Positions 44,079-53,181 of a stretch of DNA of 64,000 bases are shown piece by piece. The stretch lies in assembly GCF_014651895.1 (NCBI RefSeq), contig NZ_BMXT01000001.1:868001-932000 (forward strand), given 5' to 3'. The stretch comes from Rhodanobacter panaciterrae. GTDB taxonomy: Bacteria; Pseudomonadota; Gammaproteobacteria; Xanthomonadales; Rhodanobacteraceae. The notes under the pieces were generated by a model, which ran no database searches, was not told the origin of the DNA, and was given only the letters and a program-made list of their open reading frames with translations. The translations under genes and the position numbers were made by a program. Positions within the stretch are counted from its first letter, which is position 1; the number at the start of each line of letters is the position of its first letter.

Positions 44079-44107
44079 ATCGAACCATTGAAAAAGGAAA
44101 TGACTCA

Positions 44108-44605
44108 ATGAATGCACTGATCAGCAAGTTTGCCCTGGTTGCAACGGTCGCAGCCGGCCTTGCTCTTGGCGGTTGCGTGACGGCACCTTACGGCAACGGT
44201 GGCAACTACAACCGCAGCTATCAGGGCCAGCAGGGCGGCTACGGCAATCGGAACACCCGCTGTCAGGCATGCGGCGTAGTGCAGGATGTGCAGCAGGTCG
44301 CCATCAGCGGCAACGGTGGCAATGGCGGTACGCTCGGGGCGGTCATTGGTGCGGTGGCCGGCGGTGTGCTCGGCAGCACGATCGGCAAGGGCGATGGCCG
44401 CACGGCCACCACGGTAGTCGGCGCGGTAGCTGGTGGCGTTGTCGGCAATCAGATCGGTCAGCGCAGCGATGGCAATGGCGCGGGATGGCGCATTGTCGTG
44501 CGGCTCGACAACGGGCAGTACGCCACGGTAACCCAGCGCGAAAACCCTGGCGTCCGCAATGGCGATTATGTGGAAGTCAGTGACGGTCACGTTTACGCGC
44601 GTTGA
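44108..44605 (+). CDS. Glycine-zipper lipoprotein (SlyB/PcP-like)
   Basis: A 165-residue outer membrane lipoprotein: signal LVATVAAGLALGGC, then a Gly/Asn/Tyr/Gln-rich stretch, a conserved CQACGVVQDVQQV, a glycine zipper (GAVIGAVAGGVLGSTIG and VVGAVAGGVVGNQIG) and a C-terminal beta domain (WRIVVRLDNGQYATVTQ). SlyB-type proteins stabilise the outer membrane under stress. AAGGAA precedes the start at 44108. A terminator follows. Confidence 0.87.
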   Translation: MNALISKFALVATVAAGLALGGCVTAPYGNGGNYNRSYQGQQGGYGNRNTRCQACGVVQDVQQVAISGNGGNGGTLGAVIGAVAGGVLGSTIGKGDGRTATTVVGAVAGGVVGNQIGQRSDGNGAGWRIVVRLDNGQYATVTQRENPGVRNGDYVEVSDGHVYAR

Positions 44606-44617
44606 GTTTTCATTGTC

Positions 44618-44644
44618 ATATGGACGTCCGTATATATGGACGTC
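44618..44644. repeat. Direct repeat of ATATGGACGTC
   Basis: Two copies, 44618-44628 and 44634-44644, 5 nt apart, between the second glycine-zipper gene and its terminator. GGACGTCC in the first copy is itself palindromic. Meaning unknown. Confidence 0.5.
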
Positions 44645-44651
44645 AAAAAAT

Positions 44652-44679
44652 AAAAAAGCCCTCATTCGAGGGCTTTTTT
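44652..44679. terminator. Bidirectional terminator
   Basis: AAAAAAGCCCTC-ATTC-GAGGGCTTTTTT: GC stem plus A/T extension and U runs on both strands. It serves the glycine-zipper gene on the plus strand and the SleB-like hydrolase on the minus strand. Confidence 0.93.
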
Positions 44680-44707
44680 ATTGACGTTGGATTGTGCGTA
44701 TCATGAA

Positions 44708-45142
44708 TCAGTTTACCGCGTAGAAGGCGTGTTCACCGATCGTCACACTGGGGCGATTGTGCGACCACGCTGGAGAGATCGCAGTCGTGGCAAAGTGATC
44801 GGCACGCGGCACCAGCATATGGCGCTGCGCCAGCGGCAATTGCCAGTTGCGCAGTGACCTCCCGGCTACCTGCCATGCCTTGTTGAAGGCTTCGAGATTG
44901 TTGACCTCGAATGAGCCGGGCGTCGTGGTCGTCGCGAACTGATGCGGCGAAGTCACCACCTTGCACACGGTCGCACCCCACTGGCCGCGGTCACGGCGAC
45001 GCAGTGCAACTTCGGCAACGGCGAGCTGACCGATCGTCGGTTCGCTGCGTGCTTCCAGGTAGACGGTGGTGGCCAGGCATGCCTGGTCAGCGACGGGCTG
45101 GGGCATCAATGACGTCAGCCACAACAGCATGGAAAGTTTCAT
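44708..45142 (-). CDS. SleB-like cell wall hydrolase
   Basis: A 144-residue protein with an N-terminal hydrophobic segment (signal-like, LSMLLWLTSLMPQPVA) and a Hydrolase_2 domain. Features are the catalytic Glu in ATTVYLEARSEP, the family LAVAEVALRRR, the substrate loop PHQFAT and the ending HNRPSVTIGEHAFY. Related proteins are lytic enzymes acting on peptidoglycan, named after the spore cortex enzyme SleB, but occur widely in non-sporulating proteobacteria. GGAGG lies 7 nt before the start at 45142. Confidence 0.83.
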   Translation of the reverse strand: MKLSMLLWLTSLMPQPVADQACLATTVYLEARSEPTIGQLAVAEVALRRRDRGQWGATVCKVVTSPHQFATTTTPGSFEVNNLEAFNKAWQVAGRSLRNWQLPLAQRHMLVPRADHFATTAISPAWSHNRPSVTIGEHAFYAVN

Positions 45143-45616
45143 GGTTCTGCCTCCAACGTGCTGTACGCGCAAAGCAGACTGCAAGCTTTGAGCGCCATTG
45201 CGATGGACGGGCGGGCAGGCCGTTCCATCTGGATCTATCGCCGTGACCGAAACTTGTGGTCAGGCGCTTTGCCACGGGATTGTGGCGGTCGAGCGGCTGG
45301 TCTGTGCCGATCGGGAGTTGGGTGCTGCTGGGCGTTGCGCGTGCCGGGTCGGCCGTGTTGCCTGCAACTGCTACGCACTCGTTGGATGCGAGGCGATATG
45401 CCATCCGGCGATGCTTCTGCCGGGTCGCGCCGATTCGGATTCATCCGGTTCGTCGCGTACTTCGACACCCCGTGTTCCGGATGTCGCGATATTCAATCGG
45501 CGAAGCCTAGTGGCGGTATCCACCGCTGGCAAGTGCCGGGGGAGTGAAGTTTAACTTACGCTCACAATCCGTTGGCAAGTGCCATCACAAAATTTGTTTG
45601 TAACAACAAGCATTAC
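45143..45616. other. Gene-free stretch between the SleB-like gene and ygfZ
   Basis: 474 bp without a credible gene; open frames here show no recognisable protein. It contains two copies of TGGCAAGTGCC (45527-45537 and 45573-45583), each able to form a 4-bp hairpin, and turns AT-rich at about 45550-45610, which may hold the promoter of the SleB-like gene. Confidence 0.6.
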
Positions 45617-46420
45617 TCATGCCGACCACGACGTGTCGAGGTGAATCATGAGACTGTCGTCGAGTGGATTCAGATGTCCGTCGCGCGCTTGTGCAGCAGC
45701 GTCGTCACTCAACACAACGAGTGCTGCGATGTCGTCATGCGTGGTAATCACATCGAGCACGCAACCGACTTCGCGATCACCACGGCGCAGCACGTCGCCG
45801 GCATTTGCGACTTGCGACAATGTGACGCTGTGCAGATGTCGCTTGTGACCACCGCGATAGTGCAGCCGCGCGACGATTTCCTGGCCGGGGTAACAACCCT
45901 TGTCGATGGCGACTGCCTGCAGACGCTGCAGCGACAACGCCGCTGGCAACAACTCATTCAATGTTTGCGGCGGCAGCCACGGCCAGCCTGCGCGTAGTTG
46001 CGGCAAGCGCCATGCATCGTCTCCGATGTTCGCAGCGGTGATCTGCAAGCTGTGCGTGTCGCAACCCAGTGAGAGTATTTCGGCGTCATCGCTGATCGCA
46101 TGCAGCGGCATGCTCGGGCCAGTCGTCAGTGCGCGCACGGGTAACGCAGTCAAACTGAGTTTCGAGCGGAACACGAAACGCTTTAGCGCCTCGACCATGG
46201 CTGTTGCAGTGCCGCCGCGCAGCAAGACGAGATAGCGATCGTCAGCGAGTCGGGCCAGATGAAACAGCGCACGCACGCGACCTTGCGGATCGAGCCATGC
46301 ACTGAACTGCCACTGGCCGGTAGCGAGCGAACTGACATTGCTGCTGAACTGGGCATGCGCAAACGCCATCGCGTCCGGGCCTTCGATCAGCAGGGTTTCC
46401 GCAGGATAGGATGTCGGCAT
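45617..46420 (-). CDS. ygfZ: Folate-binding Fe-S assembly protein YgfZ
   Basis: A 267-residue protein of the YgfZ/GcvT family, a tetrahydrofolate-binding factor needed for activity of some Fe-S enzymes such as MiaB. The signature KGCYPGQEIVAR with the essential Cys is at residues 174-185, followed by HYRGGHKRHL. The position next to the sdh cluster, divergently oriented, resembles E. coli where ygfZ is divergent from sdhE (ygfY). Confidence 0.9.
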   Translation of the reverse strand: MPTSYPAETLLIEGPDAMAFAHAQFSSNVSSLATGQWQFSAWLDPQGRVRALFHLARLADDRYLVLLRGGTATAMVEALKRFVFRSKLSLTALPVRALTTGPSMPLHAISDDAEILSLGCDTHSLQITAANIGDDAWRLPQLRAGWPWLPPQTLNELLPAALSLQRLQAVAIDKGCYPGQEIVARLHYRGGHKRHLHSVTLSQVANAGDVLRRGDREVGCVLDVITTHDDIAALVVLSDDAAAQARDGHLNPLDDSLMIHLDTSWSA

Positions 46421-46550
46421 AAGGGACTATAGGTTGGGGCAGCAGAAGCCTGTCGCAAGTACGGACGGCGAAAGCGCCGCCAACACGGCGTCTCAGTCAA
46501 GGTTGTGCTGCTTTGCCGCAAGTATTAACCTTCGTCGGCTTATAAAAACC

Positions 46551-46718
46551 ATGTCCGATACCTCTTCCTCAGCCGAATCCACACCTGCTTCCGTTCCGAC
46601 GGAAACAACCGCCGTGCCTGTGGGCCCGGTGCAGGACAGGCTGCCGGCGGAGCGGCCGGTTCCTGATCCCACCCGCTACGGCGACTGGGAAAAGAACGGG
46701 CGCTGCATCGACTTCTGA
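46551..46718 (+). CDS. DUF1674/SDHAF4-like succinate dehydrogenase assembly factor
   Basis: A 55-residue protein. The N-terminal 35 residues are polar and low complexity; the C terminus PDPTRYGDWEKNGRCIDF is the DUF1674 signature shared with eukaryotic SDHAF4, which binds the flavinylated SdhA subunit before assembly. It lies 83 bp upstream of sdhC on the same strand, which supports that role. The ribosome binding site is weak (ATAAAAACC before the ATG). Confidence 0.87.
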   Translation: MSDTSSSAESTPASVPTETTAVPVGPVQDRLPAERPVPDPTRYGDWEKNGRCIDF

Positions 46719-46801
46719 ACGACCGCAACGGCGCTCGTCGCCGATCGCGTACAGGGGCAGATGCGGCACGGACACCAGCGATTCCACTCAGGATAGCCGC
46801 C

Positions 46802-47197
46802 ATGGCAAACACGCAACGACCGCTCTCTCCGCATCTACAGATCTACAAGCGGCAGGTGCAGATGATGACTTCCATCGTGCATCGCGCCACCGGTATCGCC
46901 TTGGCTGTCGGTAGCGTGCTGGTGGTCGGTGGCCTGCTGCATCTGGCCGCAGGCGAAGACAGTTTCAACCACTTCAAGAGCATCATCGGCAGTCCGGTCG
47001 GCATGATCCTGCTGGTCGGCTGGAGCTGGGCGTTGTTCTATCACCTTTGCAATGGCATCCGTCATCTGATCCAGGATGCCGGCCTCGGTTACGAAATTCC
47101 CCAGTTCATACGCTCCAGCTGGCTGTCGGTCGCCGGAAGCATCGTGCTCACCGTGCTGGTGTGGGCTTATGTCATGACGGCCGGAGGTGCGGCATGA
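46802..47197 (+). CDS. sdhC: Succinate dehydrogenase cytochrome b556 subunit
   Basis: A 131-residue membrane subunit with three helices. RPLSPHLQIYK at the start, SIVHRATGIAL in helix 1 and the haem-ligand region FYHLCNGIRHLIQDAG in helix 2-3 are the family signatures. With SdhD it anchors the enzyme, binds haem b and carries the quinone site. Its stop overlaps the sdhD start by 4 bp. Confidence 0.95.
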   Translation: MANTQRPLSPHLQIYKRQVQMMTSIVHRATGIALAVGSVLVVGGLLHLAAGEDSFNHFKSIIGSPVGMILLVGWSWALFYHLCNGIRHLIQDAGLGYEIPQFIRSSWLSVAGSIVLTVLVWAYVMTAGGAA

Positions 47198-47598
47198 GCG
47201 CGAAGGACACCGTCGTGAAAGATCGACGCAACCCGTTGAAGGTTGCCCGCGGGCTGGGTTCGTCCCAGTCCGGTGTGAGCCACTGGTGGACCCAGCGTGT
47301 GACAGCCGCCGCCCTGGTATTGCTGGGCGTATGGTTTGTGGTCACCGTGCTCTGCCTGCTACATGCCGATTACGCGACCGCGCACGCCGCCGTCGCCAAG
47401 CCATGGAATGCGCTGCTGCTGATCGCGTTCGTGCTCACCATGTTCTGGCATGCCGTGCTCGGCCTGCAGGTGGTGATCGAGGATTACGTGCATACCCGCT
47501 GGAAGGAAGTCATCCTGCTGGTGGCGATCAAGTTCCTCGCGGTGCTGGGCGCGCTGGCAAGCGTGCTGGCCGTGCTGCGCATTGCGCTGACCCCATAA
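47194..47598 (+). CDS. sdhD: Succinate dehydrogenase membrane anchor subunit
   Basis: A 134-residue three-helix anchor. [20 protein letters not shown] and the [21 protein letters not shown] region (haem or quinone-proximal His, then Asp-Tyr) are typical of SdhD. CGGAGG precedes the ATG at 47194, which overlaps the sdhC stop (ATGA). Confidence 0.94.
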   Translation: MSAKDTVVKDRRNPLKVARGLGSSQSGVSHWWTQRVTAAALVLLGVWFVVTVLCLLHADYATAHAAVAKPWNALLLIAFVLTMFWHAVLGLQVVIEDYVHTRWKEVILLVAIKFLAVLGALASVLAVLRIALTP

Positions 47599-47617
47599 GA
47601 CGCGAGGCCGAGAGTTC

Positions 47618-49405
47618 ATGGAAAGCTACAAGATCCAGCAACATCTGTATGACGTGATCGTGGTCGGTGCCGGCGGCGCGGGTTTGCGCGCCACCTTCGG
47701 TCTGGCCGAGAAGGGTCTCAAGGCCGCTTGCATCACCAAGGTGTTCCCGACCCGCTCGCACACCGTGGCGGCGCAGGGCGGTATTTCCGCAGCGCTCGGC
47801 AACATGGGCGAGGACGACTGGCGCTTCCACTTCTACGACACCGTCAAGGGTTCCGACTGGCTCGGCGACCAGGACGCGATCGAGTACATGTGCCGCGAGG
47901 CGATTCCCTCGATCATCGAGCTGGAACATTACGGCGTGCCGTTCTCGCGCACCGACGAAGGCAAGATCTACCAGCGCCCGTTCGGCGGCATGACCACGCA
48001 TTACGGCAAGGGCACCGCGCAGCGCACCTGCGCCGCGGCCGACCGCACCGGCCACGCGATCCTGCACACGCTGTACCAGCAGGCGCTGGCGCATGACGCG
48101 ACGTTCTTCATCGAATACTTCGCGATCGACCTGATCTTCGACGAAGCCGGCGTTTGCCGCGGCGTGCTCGCGCTCGACATGAACGAAGGCACCCTGCATT
48201 TCTTCCGCGGTCACGCGGTGGTGATGGCGACCGGCGGCTACGGTCGCGCCTACTTCAGCGCCACCTCGGCGCATACCTGCACCGGCGATGGCGGCGGCAT
48301 GGTGCTGCGCGCGGGTCTGGCGCTGCAGGACATGGAGTTCGTGCAATTCCATCCAACCGGTATCTACGGCGCGGGCTGCCTGATCACCGAGGGCGTGCGT
48401 GGTGAGGGCGGTTACCTGACCAACTCCGCCGGCGAACGCTTCATGGAACGCTATGCGCCCAGCGCGAAGGATCTGGCCTCGCGCGACGTGGTCAGTCGTG
48501 CGATGACGATGGAAATCCGTGAAGGCCGCGGCGTCGGCGAGCACAAGGATCACATCTTCATCAACCTGATGCACCTCGGCCCCGATGTGATCCACGAGCG
48601 CCTGCCAGGCATCGCCGAGTCGGCGCGCATCTTCGCCGGCGTGGATGTGACCAAGGAGCCGATCCCGGTCATTCCGACCGTGCACTACAACATGGGCGGC
48701 ATCCCGACCAACTACCACGGCGAAGTCGTGCAGAAGAAGGGTGACGACGTCGATGCGGTCGTGCCGGGGCTGTTCGCGATTGGCGAAGCGGCCTGCGTAT
48801 CGGTTCACGGTGCGAACCGTCTCGGCTCCAACTCGCTGCTCGACCTGGTGGTGTTTGGCCGTGCGGTTGCGCACCGTTGCGCCGAGCTGATCAAGCCGGA
48901 AACGGCGCACAAGGATCTGCCGACCAATGTGCTGGACAAGGCACTGGCCCGCTTCGACGGCCTGCGCAACGCCAATGGCAGCAAGCCGACCGCGCAGATC
49001 CGCCTGGAGATGCAGCGGACCATGCAGAGCGATGCGGCAGTGTTCCGTACCGGCAAGACGCTCAAGGAAGGCTGCGAAAAAATCTCTGCCGTGCGCGAAT
49101 CGTTCAAGGACGTCCGCGTCAGCGATCGTTCGCTGGTGTGGAATTCCGACCTGATCGAAACGCTGGAGCTGGCCAACCTGCTGGATCAGGCGATTGCCAC
49201 CATGTATGGCGCCGAACAGCGAGAGGAAAGTCGCGGTGGCCATGCGCGCGAGGATTTCCCAGAACGCGATGACGTCAACTGGATGAAGCACACGCTGGCA
49301 TGGGTCGACGAGACCGGCAAGCCGCGCTTCGATTCCCGTCCCGTGCATCTGAATCCGATGACCGACGAGGTCAAGGCCGTGCCGCCGGCGAAACGCGTTT
49401 ACTGA
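47618..49405 (+). CDS. sdhA: Succinate dehydrogenase flavoprotein subunit
   Basis: A 595-residue SdhA, complete. It shows the FAD motif [14 protein letters not shown], the covalent flavin His in [11 protein letters not shown] (about residue 46), the substrate loop [15 protein letters not shown], the catalytic-Arg region and [17 protein letters not shown]. It oxidises succinate and passes electrons to SdhB. It lies 19 bp after sdhD with GAGAG before its ATG. Confidence 0.96.
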   Translation: MESYKIQQHLYDVIVVGAGGAGLRATFGLAEKGLKAACITKVFPTRSHTVAAQGGISAALGNMGEDDWRFHFYDTVKGSDWLGDQDAIEYMCREAIPSIIELEHYGVPFSRTDEGKIYQRPFGGMTTHYGKGTAQRTCAAADRTGHAILHTLYQQALAHDATFFIEYFAIDLIFDEAGVCRGVLALDMNEGTLHFFRGHAVVMATGGYGRAYFSATSAHTCTGDGGGMVLRAGLALQDMEFVQFHPTGIYGAGCLITEGVRGEGGYLTNSAGERFMERYAPSAKDLASRDVVSRAMTMEIREGRGVGEHKDHIFINLMHLGPDVIHERLPGIAESARIFAGVDVTKEPIPVIPTVHYNMGGIPTNYHGEVVQKKGDDVDAVVPGLFAIGEAACVSVHGANRLGSNSLLDLVVFGRAVAHRCAELIKPETAHKDLPTNVLDKALARFDGLRNANGSKPTAQIRLEMQRTMQSDAAVFRTGKTLKEGCEKISAVRESFKDVRVSDRSLVWNSDLIETLELANLLDQAIATMYGAEQREESRGGHAREDFPERDDVNWMKHTLAWVDETGKPRFDSRPVHLNPMTDEVKAVPPAKRVY

Positions 49406-49501
49406 TTCCGCGAGGCGGCTGCGGCCGCACCGTGGCATGGACATCATTAGTTGTACGGTCGGGGCGCAAGCCCTCCTGCAGAAAGTCGAAGGGTTCAGCA
49501 C

Positions 49502-50244
49502 ATGGCAGAGTTTTCGCTACCGAAAAATTCGAAGATCCAGCCGGGCAAGCACTACCCGGCCAAGGATGCGAAGAAGCCGCGCACCTTCCGTATCTATCGC
49601 TGGTCGCCGGATGACGGACAGAATCCGCGCATCGACACCTACGAGGTCGATCTGGCTGCGTGCGGCCCGATGGTTCTGGACGCGTTGCTGAAGATCAAGA
49701 ACGAGATCGATCCCACGTTGACGTTGCGTCGCTCGTGCCGCGAAGGCATCTGCGGTTCGTGCGCAATGAACATCGACGGCACCAACACGCTGGCCTGCAC
49801 CCGTGCGATCGAAGAATGCGCGTCCGGCGATGTGAAGATCTACCCGCTGCCGCACATGCCGGTGGTAAAGGACCTGGTTCCCGACCTGACCCACTTCTAC
49901 GCACAATTCGCCTCGATCAAGCCATGGCTGCGCACGCAGAGTCCGGCACCGGATCGCGAGCGGCTGCAGTCGCCGGAAGAGCGCAAGAAGAGACGAGCTG
50001 CCCGAGCTACTGGTGGAACGGCGACAAGTACCTTGGCCCGGCGATCCTGCTGCAGGCCTATCGCTGGATCGTCGATTCGCGTGACGAGGCCACCGGCGAA
50101 CGGCTGGATGATCTGGAAGATCCGTTCAAGCTGTACCGCTGCCACACCATCATGAACTGCACGCGCACCTGCCCGAAGGGTCTCAATCCGGCCAAGGCGA
50201 TTGCCGAGATCAAGAAGCTGATGGTGGAGCGGCGTTCGCCCTGA
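49502..50244 (+). pseudogene. sdhB: Succinate dehydrogenase iron-sulfur subunit, frame broken by a ~40-nt internal deletion
   Basis: The N-terminal part (49502 to about 49990) is a normal SdhB with the 2Fe-2S ligands in [22 protein letters not shown]. After SPEERKK the frame is lost. From 49993 the next frame resumes with [16 protein letters not shown] and continues through [21 protein letters not shown] to a stop at 50244. In the family, [20 protein letters not shown] is expected at this junction. The missing piece is 14 codons minus 2 nt, about 40 nt, and holds the CxxCxxC ligands of the 4Fe-4S cluster. Read in the first frame the protein runs on with unrelated residues to 50155. It is either a true inactivating deletion or an assembly error; all partner genes are intact. 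Confidence 0.88.
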
Positions 50245-50279
50245 AGCCGCCGTCGCCGCTACGCGGCGACGCCGCATAA

Positions 50280-50408
50280 CCTCTCCCCACAGGGGAGAGG
50301 GCAGGGTGAGGGGCGGGTGCTCGCGGGGACGTTGATCGAAGCTTCCTTTCGATGAGGGTGTCCCGCAAGATTGCCCCTCTCCTCAATCCTCTCCCCGCAG
50401 GGGAGAGG
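50280..50408. repeat. Paired palindromic repeat between sdhB and sdhE
   Basis: CCTCTCCCC-ACA-GGGGAGAGG at 50280-50300 and CCTCTCCCC-GCA-GGGGAGAGG at 50388-50408, with 87 nt between them that include a further small dyad (ATCGAAG...TTTCGAT). It fills almost the whole space between sdhB and sdhE. Confidence 0.88.
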
Positions 50409-50441
50409 AAGCAAAGGAGGCGCTTCGCGCGATTTGATTTT

Positions 50442-50690
50442 ATGGAAGCAGCACGCATCAAGCGCCTGCGCTGGCGCACTCGTCGCGGTACCCGCGAGCT
50501 GGATGCATTGTTCGGCGGCTGGCTGGACGAGCGTTTTGCAGGTGCCGACGAAGCGCAGCAGCAGGCGTTCGACGAACTGCTCGACGTGCAGGATCCGGAT
50601 CTGTGGGACTGGGTGATGGGTCATGCGCGCCCGGAGCGGACGGACTGGCAGGCGATCATCGATGACATCCGCGCCCGCCATCGGCTTTGA
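50442..50690 (+). CDS. sdhE: FAD assembly factor SdhE
   Basis: An 82-residue SdhE (formerly YgfY/CptB), which promotes covalent attachment of FAD to SdhA. RIKRLRWRTRRGTRELDALFGGWLD contains the RGxxE motif needed for function, and LWDWVMGHARP is the C-terminal signature. The only strong ribosome binding site, AAAGGAGG at 50413, is 21 nt upstream with no start codon in frame between, so initiation may be weak or depend on mRNA folding. It overlaps the next gene by 29 bp. Confidence 0.9.
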   Translation: MEAARIKRLRWRTRRGTRELDALFGGWLDERFAGADEAQQQAFDELLDVQDPDLWDWVMGHARPERTDWQAIIDDIRARHRL

Positions 50691-51099
50691 ATACCGACCG
50701 TCGCGATTGCTGCGACGCGTGCTGCTGGTGATCGCTGTTCTGGCGTTGCTGGCCGTCGTGCTGTGCGCGCTGACGCCGTGGCTGAAACTGCTGTTGATCG
50801 TGGGCGTGCTGCTGGCGACGTGGCAGTCCGTTCGCAAGACGGCAGGTTCGCCGGTAACGGCCGCGGGCTGGAGTGCTGATAGCAACTGGACGCTGCATCT
50901 GGCCGATCATGAGGACGTGCCGGCCACGCTGGCCTCGTTTCGTGTATTGGGTGATTTCGTACTGCTGCGCCTGCAGACCGCGAAGCAGGGCATGCAGGTC
51001 TTGTTGTTGGCGCCTGACAACAGCGATGCAGACATTCGTCGTCGATTGCGCATGCGGCTGGCAACCGTGCAGCCGGGCGAGGCGGTGCCGCGGCTCTGA
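50662..51099 (+). CDS. ygfX: YgfX (CptA) family membrane protein
   Basis: A 145-residue protein: a short basic N terminus with EYRPSRLLRRVLL, two adjacent membrane helices (VLLVIAVLALLAVVLCAL and LKLLLIVGVLLATWQSV), then a soluble domain of about 85 residues (LHLADHEDVPATLAS, FVLLRLQ). This layout, and the position directly after sdhE, fit YgfX, which partners SdhE/YgfY in enterobacteria and was once described as a toxin. The start overlaps sdhE by 29 bp. Confidence 0.72.
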   Translation: MTSAPAIGFEYRPSRLLRRVLLVIAVLALLAVVLCALTPWLKLLLIVGVLLATWQSVRKTAGSPVTAAGWSADSNWTLHLADHEDVPATLASFRVLGDFVLLRLQTAKQGMQVLLLAPDNSDADIRRRLRMRLATVQPGEAVPRL

Positions 51100-51209
51100 T
51101 CCCGCGGTTCGAGCCGCCGGCAACTTCGTTGCCGCAGCGCGGTCTCATCGAATACCTGATAATGGACGACCGGGCGGCCCGCCCTGCGATCCCCACAAGC
51201 GACCCGCCC

Positions 51210-52451
51210 ATGTTCCGACCGCTCGAACTCTTCATCGGCCTGCGCTACACCCGCGCCAAGCGACGCAACCAGTTCATCTCCTTCATTTCCACCGTTTCGA
51301 TCGTCTGCATCGCGATCAGCGTGATCGCGCTGATCACGGTGATGTCGGTGATGAACGGTTTCGACTACCAGATGCGCTCGCGCATTCTCGGCGCGATCTC
51401 GCATGCGACTGTCTCCGGCGTCGGCGAAAGCGTGCAGGACTGGCCGCGCGCGCTAAAGGTGGCCGAGGCGAATCCGCATGTGCTTGGCGCCGCGCCGTAC
51501 GTCGAATCCGAAGCGATGTTGCTGGCCCGGCGCTCCAGTGGTGCGATGGTGCGCGGCATCGAGCCAACGCAGGAGCCGAAGGTCGTCGACATCGGCAAGC
51601 ACATGCTCGAGGGCAAGCTCGATGAGCTGACCCCGGGCAGCTGGAATATCGTGTTGGGTCGCGAGCTGGCGATGACGCTGGGCGTCAGCGTTGGCGATCG
51701 GGTGACCATGGCGGTGCAGCAGCTGCGCGGATCGCCGTTGGGCAGCGTGCCGCGGATGCGCAGCTTTCATGTGGTGGGCACGTTCGAGCTGGGCATGGAG
51801 CAGTTCGACTCGGGCCTGGCGCTGGTCAACATGAGTGATGCCGAGAAGCTCAATGACCTGAGTGGCCCCACCGGCATCCGGTTGCGCCTGGACGACTTGT
51901 TCAACGCGCGCCCGGTCGCCACCCAGCTGGCTGACCAATTGGGCCAGGTCTATCGGGTGCAGACTTGGATGGATACCAACGCCAACCTGTTCGCCGCGCT
52001 GTCGATGGAAAAGATGGTGATGTTCATCATCCTGTCGCTGATCATCCTGGTCGCGGTGATCAACCTGATCTCGATGCTGATGATGCTGGTCACCGACAAG
52101 CAGGCCGACATCGCGATCCTGCGCACGCTCGGCGCCACGCCGCGCAGCATCATGGGCATGTTCATGGTGCAGGGCGTGCTGGTGGGCTTTGTCGGCATCG
52201 GCTTCGGTGTGGGCTTCGGCTCGCTGCTGTCGTGGAAGTTGCCCGGCATCATCAAGTGGATCGAGCACACCTTCCACGTCACCTTCCTGTCGCCGGACGT
52301 CTATTACATCAGCGAGGTGCCGAGTTTGCTGCTTTGGCGCGATGTCGGCTGGGTCGCACTGTTGACTTTCACCTTCTCGCTGCTGGCCACCCTCTATCCC
52401 GCGTGGCGCGCCTCGCGCACGCAGCCGGCGCAGGCGCTGCGCTATGAATGA
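51210..52451 (+). CDS. lolC: Lipoprotein-releasing ABC transporter permease LolC/LolE
   Basis: A 413-residue permease: [24 protein letters not shown] start, helix 1 near residues 25-47, a large periplasmic domain (about 50-265) and three C-terminal helices from about 270 ([61 protein letters not shown]). It takes outer membrane lipoproteins from the inner membrane and hands them to LolA. Only one permease is present beside lolD, so a LolF-like homodimer is possible rather than a LolC-LolE pair. The start at 51210 matches the family N terminus. Confidence 0.92.
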   Translation: MFRPLELFIGLRYTRAKRRNQFISFISTVSIVCIAISVIALITVMSVMNGFDYQMRSRILGAISHATVSGVGESVQDWPRALKVAEANPHVLGAAPYVESEAMLLARRSSGAMVRGIEPTQEPKVVDIGKHMLEGKLDELTPGSWNIVLGRELAMTLGVSVGDRVTMAVQQLRGSPLGSVPRMRSFHVVGTFELGMEQFDSGLALVNMSDAEKLNDLSGPTGIRLRLDDLFNARPVATQLADQLGQVYRVQTWMDTNANLFAALSMEKMVMFIILSLIILVAVINLISMLMMLVTDKQADIAILRTLGATPRSIMGMFMVQGVLVGFVGIGFGVGFGSLLSWKLPGIIKWIEHTFHVTFLSPDVYYISEVPSLLLWRDVGWVALLTFTFSLLATLYPAWRASRTQPAQALRYE

Positions 52452-53172
52452 GACCACCAAGAAAGAGAGCGCCACGATGTCGTCGACCGAAAACGTGCTG
52501 CGCGCCAGCCACGTCGCCAAGACCTACGACGAAGGCGGCCTGCGCACCGACGTGCTCAGCGACGTCAGCTTTACCCTGAAGCGCGGCGAGACGATGGCGA
52601 TCGTCGGTGCCTCCGGTTCGGGCAAGAGCACGCTGCTGCACATCATCGGTGGGCTCGACACGCTGACCGCCGGCGAAGTGGAAGTGGATGGCCGCATCTT
52701 GTCGAAGCTCTCCGATGCCGAACGTGGTCGCGTGCGCAACCGATCGCTCGGCTTCATCTACCAGTTCCATCATCTGCTGCCCGAGTTCACCGCATTGGAG
52801 AACGTGTGCATGCCGCTGCTGATCCGCGGCACCGCGATCACTGAAGCCGAGCGCGAGGCTTCGGTGTTGCTGGAACGAGTCGGTCTGGGCGGCCGCATGC
52901 AGCACAAGCCGTCGGAGTTGTCCGGCGGCGAGCGCCAGCGTTGCGCGGTGGCGCGTGCGCTGGTGACCAAGCCGGCCTGCGTGCTCGGCGACGAGCCCAC
53001 CGGCAATCTCGACGAAGGCAATGCCGCGCAGGTCTATGCGCTGATGCTGGAGCTCAATCGCGAGGTCGGCACCAGCTTCATCCTGGTTACCCATGACACT
53101 CGTCTGGCGGCGCGGATGGATCGCACCCTTGTGCTGCACAACGGCGTGCTGCAGGAAAGCCCGAAGCACTGA
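52444..53172 (+). CDS. lolD: Lipoprotein-releasing ABC transporter ATPase LolD
   Basis: A 242-residue ABC ATPase of the MacB/LolD group: Walker [11 protein letters not shown]-loop [20 protein letters not shown], signature [15 protein letters not shown], Walker [12 protein letters not shown] and H-loop VTHD. The first ATG overlaps the permease stop by 8 bp; an ATG at 52477, with AAAGAGAG upstream and the more usual N terminus, is an alternative (231 aa). It is followed by a palindromic repeat pair and comEC. Confidence 0.93.
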   Translation: MNETTKKESATMSSTENVLRASHVAKTYDEGGLRTDVLSDVSFTLKRGETMAIVGASGSGKSTLLHIIGGLDTLTAGEVEVDGRILSKLSDAERGRVRNRSLGFIYQFHHLLPEFTALENVCMPLLIRGTAITEAEREASVLLERVGLGGRMQHKPSELSGGERQRCAVARALVTKPACVLGDEPTGNLDEGNAAQVYALMLELNREVGTSFILVTHDTRLAARMDRTLVLHNGVLQESPKH

Positions 53173-53181
53173 TCTCTGGCC

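Noticed and set aside
44708-45142. Spore germination role for the SleB-like gene
   Set aside because: The name comes from Bacillus; this gene content is that of a non-sporulating proteobacterium and no other spore gene is present.
45198-45554. Open frame in the gap between the SleB-like gene and ygfZ
   Set aside because: No ribosome binding site, no motif, and base usage without the third-position GC pattern of its neighbours.
47528-49501. 657-codon minus-strand open frame antisense to sdhA
   Set aside because: sdhA is unmistakable on the plus strand; the antisense product has no recognisable features.
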